From positions 496,001 through 560,000 of the forward strand of contig JAHWDD010000010.1 in assembly GCA_023897205.1 (NCBI GenBank): a stretch of DNA of 64,000 nt, in the 5' to 3' direction. Position 1 is the stretch's first letter; every line of letters starts with the position of its first letter. Both the position numbers and the translations under genes were made by a program. The notes beneath the pieces were generated by a model that was not told where the DNA came from, made no database searches, and worked only from the letters and a program-made list of their open reading frames with translations. This document shows, piece by piece, positions 1-10,923 of the stretch. The stretch comes from Exophiala sp. HKRS030 (Eukaryota; Ascomycota; Eurotiomycetes; Chaetothyriales; Herpotrichiellaceae).

Positions 1-2
1 TA

Positions 3-1295
3 GAGATCACCGTCGTCACCGACGGATCCAGGATCCTGGGCCTGGGTGACCTCGGAGTGGGCGGCATGGGTATTCCCATCGGCAAGTTGGCTCTGTATAC
101 TGGCTGTGCTGGTATCCGACCGGAAGGTACTCTGCCCTTGACAATTGACCTTGGAACCAGCAACAAGGCCCTTCACGAAGACCCGTTGTACATGGGGAGC
201 CGCCGAGACAAAGTCACCCAGGCAGAGGAAATCGAATTCCTTGACGAACTGATGGCGGCCTTGAAAGAACGCTGGCCTGACATTGTGATCCAGTTCGAGG
301 ATTGGAAGAATCCTTTCCCATCTCTGGAACGCTATCGACAAGACTATGCCATGTTCAATGACGACATCCAAGGAACCGGTGCTGTCATCATGGGCGGCAT
401 TATTGGTGCCGTGAAGCAGTCAGGCACTGCACCCAAAGATCACCGAGCTGTCTTCCTGGGCTCTGGCTCCGCTGGCGTGGGCGTCGCCAAGCAGATTGTT
501 GACTACTTTGTGCATGAAGGCCTGACTGAAGACGAGGCCAAGTCCTGCTTCTGGCTCGTCGACAGCAAAGGCCTTGTAACGCAAGATCGTGGCGACAAGC
601 TTGCTGAGCACAAGATTTACTTCTCAAGGACAGATAATAATGGCCAACAGTTCAAGAATCTGGACGAGGTCATCGAGTATGTCAAGCCAACCATTATCAT
701 GGGTCTCAGCACCATCGGCGGCGCCTTCACCCCGGAGATCCTACAAAAGATGGCCAAGTGGAATGAAAGACCAATCATCTTCCCACTTTCCAACCCGTCC
801 TCCAAGTCGGAGTGCACGTTCGAGGAAGCAATTGTCCACACCGAAGGTCGTGCTCTGTTTGCATCAGGCTCGCCCTTCCAGCCCGTTATGTACAATGGAA
901 AGATGTATCATGGTGGTCAGGGAAACAACATGTACGTTTTCCCTGGCATTGGTCTTGGTACCATTCTTTCCAAGTCGGTACAAGTGACGCAGGGCATGAT
1001 CTATGCTTCTGGTGAAGCAGTTCCAACTATGATTACTGAGGAAGAAAAGCAACTTGCTCTCTTGTATCCTTCCGTTACTCGCATTCGTGATGTCAGTGCC
1101 CGTGTAGCACTGCACGTCATTCGTGCCGCGCAGAAGGACAATGTCGACCGTCTACACCACTTGCGAGAGATGGATGATGCGACTTTGGAAGCCTGGATCA
1201 AGGACAAGATGTATGACCCCCACAAAGAGACACAGGAACTCGAGGATGAGGTGCGCGAGCTTGTGCAGGATTTCTCTGCGACTCCACGACTGTAG
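3..1295 (+). CDS. Malic enzyme (oxidative decarboxylating), 3' part
   Basis: The window opens inside this gene. Frame 3 is open from the first base to the stop at 1293-1295, giving about 430 residues with no intron visible. Malic enzymes convert malate to pyruvate and CO2 with reduction of NAD(P). The visible part has the malate/metal-binding segment FNDDIQGTGAV, the dinucleotide-binding loop GSGSAGVG, and the family signatures LSNPSSKSECT and GQGNNMYVFPG. The N-terminal domain, including any mitochondrial presequence, lies upstream of the window, so location and NAD versus NADP preference cannot be settled. The first in-window ATG at 57 is internal and is not the start. Identification is secure; the gene is incomplete only because of the window edge. 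Confidence 0.95.
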   Translation, partial: EITVVTDGSRILGLGDLGVGGMGIPIGKLALYTGCAGIRPEGTLPLTIDLGTSNKALHEDPLYMGSRRDKVTQAEEIEFLDELMAALKERWPDIVIQFEDWKNPFPSLERYRQDYAMFNDDIQGTGAVIMGGIIGAVKQSGTAPKDHRAVFLGSGSAGVGVAKQIVDYFVHEGLTEDEAKSCFWLVDSKGLVTQDRGDKLAEHKIYFSRTDNNGQQFKNLDEVIEYVKPTIIMGLSTIGGAFTPEILQKMAKWNERPIIFPLSNPSSKSECTFEEAIVHTEGRALFASGSPFQPVMYNGKMYHGGQGNNMYVFPGIGLGTILSKSVQVTQGMIYASGEAVPTMITEEEKQLALLYPSVTRIRDVSARVALHVIRAAQKDNVDRLHHLREMDDATLEAWIKDKMYDPHKETQELEDEVRELVQDFSATPRL

Positions 1296-1964
1296 ATTGT
1301 TGCGATGCAGATGTAATAGCTTTATGGGATACCCTTTTTACTAGTTGCTGGATGAATTAGCGGCGGGACCTGAACGGTATGGCTATATTAAAATCTCATT
1401 ATTGTTACACATCCCAAGCATAGTACAGTGAATCTGTCGTAGTTACGAAAGTACTATATAGTTCGCAGAGTCTTCTTGACGAGTACGGAGTATGTGCTTG
1501 CTGAGCATCAGCTAGCGAAACGCTCAATGATGTGCGACCTGTCAAGGTTGCCTGGGCAACGCACGATAAGGGGAACTAGTGTGATGGCGGCAAAGATTCC
1601 ATTCCCTGCGCTGCCCGAAGAGCGAAGTTGTTCCACGTTACTCGTACTCGTTGCATGTGGACGCGCTCACACTCACTTGGAATAATTTGAAGTTCTTCAT
1701 CACTGCGACTTACAACTAGATCGCTTCCTGTCATCCAGGCATCTAGACTGTGACTGCTGACCACGACAACGTATTGAAAAGAGTTGCAGGTAAGTTCATG
1801 AGCCGTGGCCATAGAAACGCCGCACCCTCCATCACATCACAGTTTCAATAAGTGTGACACTTTGACCAACAACCTGGAATGCTCTATAGGAATCACACAA
1901 GCTGGCATCCGAATAAACCCTCAGACTACCGCGATCTCTCTCTCGAACCGAGACCATCGTCCAA
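1296..1964. other. Intergenic: malic enzyme 3' side and MOB1 5' side
   Basis: No credible coding sequence. It holds one copy of the recurrent intergenic 9-mer TACGGAGTA (1484-1492). The stretch just before 1965 is probably the MOB1 leader. Confidence 0.6.
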
Positions 1965-3065
1965 ATGGCCTCACTGCTCACTACAATGTACGAATTTCTG
2001 AAACCTGCTCCCTCATACCCTCCGCAGCCCCTCAACCCTCACTTGACATTCAAGCAATCCTCTTCATGTATCACAGTCAACACCTTCACTTGTTACGGCG
2101 GCAGCGAGCCCAACTCATCACCGTGCCCATCGCCCTGCACGCCCTCTCGCGCCGCACAACTCCTGCGTCAAGGGTTGACTTCCTCTCCTGTATCGCATAT
2201 TGACTCTCCATCATCTAGCAATGCCCGAACACGGGGCCAGTTCAAGCCACAGCGTACCAACAAAGGCACGACGAGTTACCAATTACGACAGTTTGCCGAA
2301 GCGACCTTGGGAAGCGGTAGCCTGCGGAAGGCGGTCAAACTGCCAGAGGGCGAAGATTTGAACGAATGGCTCGCGGTCAATGGTATATTTTCCCCCCCGA
2401 GGATTTTTGCTGGATATGGGAAGACTAAACTCATCGTATAGTGGTCGACTTTTACAATCAGATCAACCTGCTCTATGGATCAATCACAGAGTTCTGCTCG
2501 CCGCAGTCCTGTCCCGAGATGAAAGCCACAGATGAGTATGTCTGTCTTTGTCGCTGGTGTCTGGAAACATGTTCCTCGCTAGAGGCTTCACTACCTTTTT
2601 TTTCGATCATATGTTCGATAAGAATATGAAACGAAAATAGATCGAAAGAAACGTCAGAGAAACTAACGTATGGTCTTCAGATTCGAATACCTCTGGCAAG
2701 ACGCCGCGACAGGCTATCCCAAACCTACAAAGATGCCCGCTCCAGAATACATTGAACACCTCATGACGTGGGTACAATCCAACGTCGACAATGAATCCAC
2801 CTTCCCGTCCCGTATCGGCGTCCCATTCCCGAAACACTTCCCCAGCACGGTACGACAACTGTTCAAGCGACTCTACCGAGTCTACGCGCACATCTATTGT
2901 CACCACTACCAGGTCATCGTGCATTTGGGTCTCGAACCGCACTTGAACACCAGCTTCAAACATTACGTCTTGTTCATCGATGAGCATGGGCTCGAGAAGG
3001 GCGGCGGCAAAGACTACTGGGGCCCACTGGGCGATCTGGTCGAGAGTATGTTGAAGAGTGATTAG
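1965..3065 (+). CDS. MOB1: MOB1, activator subunit of NDR/LATS kinase
   Basis: Four exons: 1965-1987, 2219-2382, 2442-2535 and 2681-3065, encoding 221 residues. The joins restore the MOB1 family sequence exactly: MASLLTTI joins [15 protein letters not shown] joins VVDFYNQ, and KATDE joins FEYLWQD. Intron 2 carries a textbook ACTAAC-type branch site. MOB1 binds Dbf2/NDR-type kinases in the mitotic exit/septation network. The conserved Cys/His zinc-site region ([11 protein letters not shown] and AHIYCHHY) is intact, as are [15 protein letters not shown] and the C-terminal [12 protein letters not shown]. The first coding exon is only 23 bases and is followed by a 231-base intron that stays open in one frame, so an unspliced reading gives a misleadingly long N-terminus. 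Length is normal for the family. Confidence 0.96.
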
Positions 3066-4195
3066 GGATTCAACTTTGGGACTTGACAAGACACAGACAC
3101 GAGGACATTGGGGACAATGGTTACGAAACTGGGGCAATTCTAAGTGTATGAGATTTGGGGGCGTCATTGGTTTGGAGAAGGTTTCAAGGTTTCAGCATCA
3201 AGCAGCAGCATACATACATACTCTATGCCTATGTCTGTGGAGATTTGTGTCGGCGATCCGGGAGGCGTGTCTTTTCTTTGGTTCTTGACGCTGTGAAACT
3301 GGGTTATGTTTTCTCGAGTTCGGATGAAGACGTCGTCCGTGTCGCATGGATTCGGTCTCATGGATAGACAGAAAGAGAGCTGCTTTCCTTTCGGGCCAAA
3401 GGAAAAAACGTTTACTCCGTAATGATGGCGAGGAGGGCCGGGGACGCCACCTACTAGAGCTTGCTACAACATCGTAGGTAAATCTAATGATTGTATGGCG
3501 TCTTCTTTTTTTTCCTCCACCACACACACACACTCTCTCTCTCCCTTTGTTCATCGTAGCGGTGCGGCGGCCCCCAAGGGACAATTTGTCTTCCGAACTC
3601 AGGGTTACGAACGTGTATAGATGTGTACCTGCAAGTGCGAGTGAGGTAGGTACCTTCCTAGGGCAGTAGGGAGGTGGTCAACGTGATTGACTTGCGAAGA
3701 AAAGAGAAAGAGAGAGAGGTTATTGCAACCGAGAAGTGCAAGGGCCAGGATATCAATCACATACTCCGTACTTCAACTTGGTTTCTCGGGGAGGGAGTGA
3801 TTTTCAATTTTGGCGAACTCGCCACCTTAAAGTACTCGTCACTCCTACTTGCCATCTGTCGTGGTTGTTTTGTTCTTGTTTTTGTTTTTTGAATCTTTCT
3901 TTTTGTTTAAAAAAAAGAGAGAAAAAAAAAGAAAATCGTATCCAAACATCATTTCTTCAATTTTAGTTTTGATTTCGAAATGTCGAAACTCGCTTGGGTG
4001 CTTGCGACTGACTACCTCCTTATGATATCGATCCCCACTTGTCACCCCATTCAATTCAAAACATCCACCTGTTTTTTCCCTTCTTTTTTGAAACAAGAAT
4101 GATGAAGGGAGAGAAACAAAGGCGTAGACCAGGCCGGGAAAGACCAACCCCAACCCCTCAAGTGTTCAGGATAACGACGACGAGGGCGGATATTG
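3066..4195. other. Convergent intergenic region
   Basis: This lies between the 3' ends of MOB1 (+) and the RRM gene (-). It has no supported gene, but it has two copies of TACTCCGTA (3413-3421 and 3762-3770), a CA/CT microsatellite and A/T-rich homopolymer runs around 3870-3960. Confidence 0.6.
3521..3542. repeat. (CA)6(CT)5 compound microsatellite
   Basis: Dinucleotide run CACACACACACA followed directly by CTCTCTCTCT in the intergenic region downstream of MOB1. Confidence 0.9.
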
Positions 4196-5604
4196 CTAAT
4201 ATCCCCTTCTGTATCCCGAACCGAAACCACCTCGTCCACCTCGACCATCACTGTACATCCGCCCAGGCCCTCCTCGATGGTACATGCCGCCGGGGGGACC
4301 ACCGCCGTACATGCCTCGCCCAGGCCCTCCTACGCCGTTGCCATAATGGGAGGGTCGAGAGTTGTAATTGTTGTTATTGTTGTAGGCGTTGTTGGCCTTG
4401 TTGGCGGTGTCGCGGTAGGACGAGGAGTTTGGACCTCTGTCGTCGCCCCGGCGGTCGTAGCGTTGATCTCTCTCCCGATCACGGTCACGCTCCCTGTCCC
4501 TATCTCGTTCTCGTTCCCGTTCTCGCTCTCTGTCTCGATCTCGATCCCTATCTCGGCGGTCGTCGTCTCTTCTGTCGTCGTAGTCGTCGCGTCTTCCATC
4601 ACGGCTGTCAGAATCAGATTTGGCAGGTCGTCTGTCGCGTTCGCGGTCTCGATCGTCCTGCGCCAAAGGAACTTCACTTTCCATTTCAATGTCTTCCGTG
4701 CCATTGTCGTCACCGTGTTGGTCTGATGCCATTGCATCCGGTGGTAATGGGTCTGTATCGATGGCGTTCCCTGCTGGAAGGGGTGTAGGACCTGAACCGG
4801 ACTGTTTCAAGTAGAGGTGTAGGATTCGCCCGTCGGCTCTCTGGTTGTTGTAGGTCGAAATCACCCTATCTGCGATGTGTCGTTCGGAAAAGATCATCTC
4901 CGCCACCACCGCAGGTGCGGTCGCCACGATACGACAGGACAGCATCCCGCTCGCGCCATTGTCGTCGATTGTTTCTCCTTGCAACGCCGATTCGATGTCT
5001 GCGGCCGTGGTGCCGGGCGCGAAATTGCTCGCCTCGACGGCAAAAGGTCCCGCTTTGCCTTTTATGCTGAGACCAAGACCAGAGCCTTTTGTACTACGAC
5101 GTGAAGGCGTGACGATATTGGCCTGTTGCTGTGTCGTTTCGAGCGCAGAGGCGAGCCGTAACGCGCGTGCTTGTTGAGGGGTCGTGGAAGAGGGTCTAGA
5201 GGGCGTATTGTTTCTGGCCGAGGCGGTGCTCGCTACGGACGACGAGCGTTGTTGAGAAGAGGCCTAGCTTGGTCAGTAAAAGGTTTTGTACAGTTAGAAC
5301 TTGTACTCGCGTAGGAGGGGAAAGTTTGAGAGTTTGTGTTTGGGTGGCGCATACCTTTGTGATTCTGCTGGCAAGGTCCGGTGTCCTCGTCGATACTTTG
5401 CTTGAACTACGGGAGTCGCCTCTGGTTTGTTTATTCCTGCCAAAAATCTCGTTGGCTAGCGCTTCGTTCTTCTTTCTCTGGCGGTCTAAAGTCAGGGTGG
5501 TCAGTTGGGGGGTGTGTGTGGGAGTGGTGATCTGCAAAACACGTTTGACACTGACCGGCTTGGATGATTGCATCGAAACTAACGACCCTCTTAGGGTCGG
5601 CCAT
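4196..5604 (-). CDS. RRM protein with RD/RE repeats and RGG-type tail
   Basis: Three exons on the minus strand: 5604-5556, 5485-5355 and 5263-4196, predicting about 415 residues. The start ATG (5604) begins MADPKRVVSFDAIIQA. A basic N-terminus with a DRQRKKNEALANEIFG segment leads to an RRM-like fold at about 125-200 (PFAVEASNFAPGTT ... GRILHLYL). This is followed by a long RD/RE/ER dipeptide tract at about 255-320, an Asn-rich stretch, and a Gly/Arg/Met-rich tail ending GSGYRRGY. The layout resembles nuclear mRNA-processing or export adaptors (Aly/REF-like or SR-like). That assignment is inference; I cannot name an orthologue. The RD/RE tract is very repetitive at DNA level. The gene faces bL31m across a 410-base divergent promoter. 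Confidence 0.85.
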
Positions 5605-6014
5605 GACTTGTTATGGTACTGAGATTGGGGAAACGATAATTCGCCAATACTCTGTCCCGTATCAAAAGTTATTGGCCTGGGTAAAGAGATAGGAGCACAA
5701 GAAACGAATGTGTTGCGGTTCCAAGGGACCAAAAGCACTAGAAGAAGTTCTGGATTGCACTGTACGCGGTTTCGCACAGCCTCGTGGCCGCTTCTCACTC
5801 ACAGCCTTGCGGCCTTGGCAGGGAATCTTTTTGATCCAGCCTTTTAGTTCCACTGAAGTTGCTTGCCCTCAAGCCAGCCCATCGCATAAAGCAAATAGCC
5901 TGTGATACCTATGAGCCCGCCGGCTTCTACACCTCAACAAGAAGTTCAATCGACGCCATCGACAAGAAGAGCAGCTTGAACAATCCCTGACCTTCAAATT
6001 CCGTTCCTCCAAAA
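5605..6014. promoter_or_regulatory. Divergent promoter between RRM gene and bL31m
   Basis: A 410-base interval separates two start codons on opposite strands. Two CCAAT pentamers in opposite orientation lie close to the RRM start (CCAAT 5644-5648, ATTGG 5671-5675). They are candidate HAP/CBF sites by sequence only. Confidence 0.45.
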
Positions 6015-6593
6015 ATGTCTTCTGCACTCCGACCTGTTCTCCGGCCTGGCCAGCTACCCAGTCTACCTTCTGCCACCACATCAACGACGTACATTTGCCA
6101 GTCGTGTAGGCATGCAAGACTTCTCAAGAGACCCAAGCGACCCTACACCTTCACCCAGCTCGTGACGCTCTCGGACGGAAGCGCCTTCACCATGCGAACC
6201 ACATCCCCGACCCCAGTTTACAGATCTACACGGGACACGAGAAATTCACCTTTGTGGCATCCCACTTCGAAGGAGCTATTGAGCGTGGAGGAGGATGAAG
6301 CTGGACGACTGGCAGGTTTCCGAGCGAGGTTCGGTACAAGCTTTGACAGCGCGAAGGGGACAAGAAAGGGACAGGACGCAGCAGCAGCAGAAGAACAACA
6401 ACAACAACAGCAGGCCGATGCGGCAGTGAAACCTGTTGCGGAGGTCAAATCAGCAAAAGAGATCAAGTTCGAGGACGAGCACAACGAATTTGAGCAGGAT
6501 GATTTCAACATTCTGGACATGATAAGCTCCTTTGGCCAGAAGAACCCGTCGGAGGACAAAGGGTCCTCGGGCAAGAAGGGTGGAAAGAAATAG
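6015..6593 (+). CDS. MRPL36: Mitochondrial large-subunit ribosomal protein bL31m
   Basis: Single exon of 192 residues. It belongs to the bL31 family of the mitochondrial 54S subunit (yeast Mrpl36). The N-terminus is rich in Arg, Ser and Pro without acidic residues, as expected of a mitochondrial presequence. It is followed by the bL31 core: TFTQLVTLSDGSAFTMRTTSP, then STRDTRNSPLWHP and GRLAGFRARFG. After the core comes a fungal extension with a Q6 run at about 127-132, then an acidic FEDEHNEFEQDDFNILDM segment and a Lys-rich end. The polyQ is coded by mixed CAA/CAG codons. It sits head-to-head with the RRM gene. Confidence in family is high; the extension has no known role that I can state. 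Confidence 0.92.
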   Translation: MSSALRPVLRPGQLPSLPSATTSTTYICQSCRHARLLKRPKRPYTFTQLVTLSDGSAFTMRTTSPTPVYRSTRDTRNSPLWHPTSKELLSVEEDEAGRLAGFRARFGTSFDSAKGTRKGQDAAAAEEQQQQQQADAAVKPVAEVKSAKEIKFEDEHNEFEQDDFNILDMISSFGQKNPSEDKGSSGKKGGKK

Positions 6594-7530
6594 CGGCGCC
6601 CAGGTGGTTCTGTGTCAGCTGCTTTACATGTACAGTATAGGTGTCACAATATTTAGCCGAAAGCGTTCTACTTGTATAGGTGGGCCATCTGAGAAAGAAA
6701 CCCAGTGTTCAAGCCCATCACCATGGTTTTCTTAAGCTTCGTAGGTTCGGGGGTATTCATTATATGGGACGTCGGTCGCGGCGACATGCTAGGAAGCAGA
6801 GACAGTCGCTTGAACAAGTACGTGACGAATGTTTTTGAGATTGGGGCTTGGAAGGAAGGTCATGCAGGGCAGAACCACAGTCTATGCTGGATTTGGATGA
6901 ACCGTATCGACAAGCTTCTCGCTCCCTTGTATGATTGAACGAAGGTGCAGGCCTTCGTTGAGGGGAGAGTGAGCCCTGCCAGACTTACCTGATGTGCTGC
7001 TCTGCCCTTGTGCTTGTGAGAAGGCCGTCTGATTCTAGTTTCAGTAGTGCAGAGCGATGGAATAGGCAAAAGGAACGCAAAACTATATTGGATCACCCAT
7101 GGGGAGTCGATATGAATGGAGCGAGAATTGAGTCAAACTTCCCTATATAAGTTCAAGGAGAGATCGTCTGTGTGCATCGTCTGTGGGTGGCTGTTCGTAT
7201 TGATATGGTTACAGAAAAGATGAATCGTATGCAGTTGAGGTACGTAGCTGCTAGGTATATTCATTGAATGAAGAAAGTGGGAGGAGTTGTGCTTTAACAG
7301 GCGGTATTTGGGTGGGCGAGTAATCGTGCTGGAGGGTATCAATACCGTATCAATACGGAGCTCGAGTGCCCTCTAGGCACATGGTGGATGACAGACTTGT
7401 GGCTTGTATCCGTATCTCCTCCGCATTCAACCTTCCACGCAACCGTGACCAGGCATACTTCAATCGCTGCTACTCAGTCCTTTCGATTATTTTGCAACTC
7501 GGTTTTAGAAGACTTGCGAACCTAACAAGA
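6594..7530. other. Intergenic between bL31m and the sorting nexin
   Basis: No supported gene. It contains a perfect 8-bp inverted repeat with a 6-base loop (AACGAAGG 6938-6945 and CCTTCGTT 6952-6959). Confidence 0.55.
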
Positions 7531-9493
7531 ATGGATATGGACTCTCCTTGGGACGGTACATTCTATGATGTCCCAGACGTATGAACTTGCGCTGACAATA
7601 ACCCAGACGTCCCCTCTAAATCACAGGGCGAGCCTCAAGAATCAGCAACGAGCTCCTCGAAAGAGAATGCCGCTCCCGGTATGAAGCATTCCGCAGACCA
7701 AGATGGATCTATTGATACCAATGCCTCACCAGGCTCATCCACTCCTTCGAAACCTACCAGCAGCGGACCCCGACCATCCTCATCTCGAAAGATACCCGCA
7801 CGCAAGATCGAAGTTCAACCTACGAAGCTCGAGGCCGTCGACGATTCTCTAGATCCGCTGGGCCCTCTGGGTGCAGAGCCTTCGCCGGCAACTCCCTCGA
7901 TACAGGCAGACCAGGCCCCGACGCCGCCCAGGAAAGAGCTCAGCGCCAAAGCAAACCGCCCACCCTCTGCTCCCTCACCGGGCTTTCCAGGTTCAGAATA
8001 TGAAGATGGCTCTCTTCCTGTGGGAAGGACGAAGGGTCCACCACCTGTACAACCCCAGGCCACTGGGGCGGTTCGTCAGACACAACCTAGCGTGAGCGTC
8101 GAGCAAGCCGCGAAACCCACGTTTGATATTTCGGTGGGAGATCCACACAAGGTTGGAGATCTGACTAGCAGTCATATTGTCTATCAAGTGCGAACGAAGG
8201 TTAGTTCCCCAGTAAGAGGCCAGTAGATGCGCAAAGCTCACATCTGCAGACGACATCGAAAGCCTACAAACAACCCGAGTTCGCCGTCTCTCGGCGGTAT
8301 CGAGATTTCCGGTGGCTGTACAATGCTCTTCACAATAACAACCCGGGTGTCGTGGTTCCCCCCCCTCCAGAGAAACAAGCCGTCGGTCGGTTCGATAACG
8401 AATTTGTCGAGTCTCGCCGGCAAGCACTGGAACGAATGTTAAACAAGATTGCTGCTCACCCGATATTGCACCACGATGCGGATCTCAAGATCTTCCTCGA
8501 AAGTGAAGCCTTCAATCTTGACGTAAAGAACAAGGAGAACCGAGAGCCCGACTTGGGCCAAAACAAAGGCATGTTAAGTTCCCTAGGTATCAATGTAGGC
8601 GGATCAAGTGGGAAGTTTGTTGAGCATGATGATTGGTTCCATGATCGCAAGATTTATCTGGATGCTCTGGAAAATCAGTTGAGAGCTTTGCTCAAGGCGC
8701 TGGACACGGTAGTCGCACAGCGAAAGGGTCTGGCTGAAGCTGCTGGGGATTTTGCATTGTCTCTGGGCAATCTAGCGAGGGTCGAACTGTCACCGATATT
8801 TTCTGGGCCAGTACAAGGTCTTGCAGATCTGCAGATTCGAATTCGAGAACTGTACGAGAGGCAAGCTCAGCAAGATGTTCTGACTCTGGGTATCACGATT
8901 GACGAGTATATTCGCCTGATCGGAAGCGTGAAGCAAGCTTTCACACAGAGGCAAAAGGCATTCCACTCCTGGCATGCTGCTGAGAGCGAGCTTGCGAAGC
9001 GTCGAAGCTCCCATGAGAAGTTGCTTCGACAGGGTAAAAGTCAGCAAGACAAACTCAATGAGGTCGGTGCTGGCGTTAGTGATGCCGAGAAAAGGGCGCA
9101 CCAGGCACGATTGTTGTTTGAAGATATGGGACGTCTCATGCGCGGAGAGCTGGAAAGATTTGAGAGGGAAAAGGTCGAGGACTTTAAGAGTGGTGTTGAG
9201 ACGTTCCTTGAGGGAGCCGTGGAGGCCCAAAAAGAGGTGTGTCCATCTCTTTACTGCCTGATGTTTTCTCTTTGAACTAATCCTGTCAACAGTTGATCGA
9301 ATTGTGGGAAACATTCTTATTACAGATGGATGCCGAAGAAGAAGCCGCAGCAGCAGCCATTCCTCCAAAGACTCAGTCAACGACAAGTGAACCTGCGGCA
9401 ATAGCAAGCCCAGATGTGGCAGCACCTCCTGAAGATAGCACAGAGGGCACACCAGCCACGGCGACCGACGTAGCACTGGAGCAGGATGCGTGA
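7531..9493 (+). CDS. VPS5: Vps5/SNX1-type retromer sorting nexin (PX-BAR)
   Basis: Four exons: 7531-7555, 7607-8199, 8250-9236 and 9293-9493, predicting 601 residues. Exon 1 codes only MDMDSPWD. The 51-base first intron has GTACAT at the donor and CCCAG at the acceptor. A Ser/Pro-rich disordered N-terminus (about 10-170) precedes a PX domain (about 175-290), which binds PI3P on endosomes. The key PX stretch is FAVSRRYRDFRWLYNAL followed by VVVPPPPEKQ. A helical BAR region follows (about 340-575), beginning FVEHDDWFHDRKIYLDALE. With Vps17 it forms the membrane-tubulating half of retromer for endosome-to-Golgi recycling. Intron 2 falls inside the PX domain. The C-terminus after intron 3 is Ala/Thr-rich and variable. 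A SNX4/41-type paralogue is less likely because of the long N-terminus and RRYRDF context. Confidence 0.88.
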
Positions 9494-10052
9494 GATGAAA
9501 AATGATCTTCACGTATCGGCGGAGGGATATAAAAGCGGGACGTGTGAGTTCCAGATGAAGAAGGTATTGAACAAAAAGAAACGTACAGTACGGTCTGTTG
9601 TCTCCCCTTATTGCTGAGATGTCGTTTCTTCTCTCTCTCCTTAGATACCCCCATAAACCAATACTGCTTCACCTCCGTGTTCAGCCGATATGGTTCACTT
9701 TCCTCTCACTTCAGTTTTGCGCCTCATAACGATCATTTCAAAGCTCATGGATGGACTATATTTAGATTGTCGTCACTTACTGAACAGACATGTCGTTGAT
9801 GGAAAATTTTGTTAGCCTGCGCCTTTCCATATCTATCTCGTTGTGCTCTCCCACAAAACCAACGACATCGTCATTCTTTTTTCTCATCGCCCCGACGATA
9901 TCACACTCCTTTTCATCGCCCCGACGACGACAACCTTTTGTATTGATCCATTACGGCTTGTTGTGTTCATCGCGGCAACAACAAACACTCGTTTCAACAC
10001 CTCACCGTTCCATTCTTTCCACTATCACTACATCAAGAAACATTGTTCATCC
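9494..10052. other. Intergenic downstream of the sorting nexin
   Basis: T/C-rich sequence with no supported gene. Open frames here read as low-complexity Ser/Thr/Pro/Phe and have no family features. Confidence 0.5.
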
Positions 10053-10923
10053 ATGACTGACAGAATGACTGAATCAAACATCACTTTCCAACCCACAAGA
10101 GGGTTCGTTGTTTCGATCATTGAGTGTACGGCCACAATGGTGAACAACAACAATAACAACAGAAGGTATGTACGGAAAGAATGCCTCATTTCTTGCAAGG
10201 TTGGCGGCAAAAACATTGACCTACCTGTGAAAATAACAGCATCGGTCCCCATGTCGCCGCCGCTGTTACTTCGGCCAGTACCAATGTCAATGTCGACATC
10301 ACCACCGAAGGCTCGGTCATTCAAACACTCATCAGCCAAGCCGAAACCCAAGGAACAACACCAACCTGGATCAATACCACCACCACTATAGTGGCAAGTG
10401 GTGGATGTGGTGGCGGATTCCCACTTCAGGAAACCCCTGCAGGATTCAACATCACAGGTGGCCCAACAACGTACGGCGACAAGACTATCTTTCTGACAGA
10501 GACCCCAACGATCGTCACCGTCATGACTGTCCCCTCGAACCTGACAGCCACCATCACATCACCTCACGCCACCTTTCTAGCAACTCCGAGCGGTTGGACA
10601 AACGAGATCGATTCTCCGGCCGGTAGTTCAGTGACCCTGGGCAGAATCGGACTATTGACTGGAATGTCAGTCATTGGCTTTGTCGTCATCACGTAAGTAT
10701 CAAGACTGTGGCTTGTCCAAGAGTACGTGGGCATCGGTTCGTTGCTGCCACTGCCACGAGTGGCGTTGAGTATGTGTTTGAGTTTGGCTGGCTGACTTGT
10801 TTCGAATCTGTTCTCAGTCTCGCAATATTTGGCAACTTTATCCCTCTTGGACCGGCTACCAAACCTCTCCGCGAACGGATCGCTGAGTGGATACGAGGTC
10901 ACGTTCGTATGCTTCGTGGATGA
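10053..10923 (+). CDS. Single-pass membrane protein of unknown function
   Basis: Three exons: 10053-10165, 10240-10692 and 10818-10923, about 223 residues from the ATG at 10053. An in-frame ATG at 10137 is an equally possible start. Both junctions keep phase: NNNNNNR joins SIGPHVAA, and GFVVIT joins LAIFGNF. The N-terminal two thirds is Thr/Ser-rich with several possible N-glycosylation sites (NTT, NIT, NLT) and one Cys. One hydrophobic segment at about 165-190 (GLLTGMSVIGFVVITLAIFG) is followed by a basic tail (KPLRERIAEWIRGHVRMLRG). I see no signal peptide, so either a signal anchor drives insertion or a 5' exon was missed. I do not recognise the family. The exon 2-3 junction falls in the membrane segment, which supports the model. 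Confidence 0.6.

Noticed and set aside
1805..2203. 132-codon plus-strand frame before MOB1
   Set aside because: Covers the MOB1 leader, first exon and first intron in another frame. Splicing gives the canonical MOB1 start.
7585..7606. 28-base intron starting at GTATGA for the sorting nexin
   Set aside because: Too short for a spliceosomal intron. The donor at 7556 gives a 51-base intron in correct phase.
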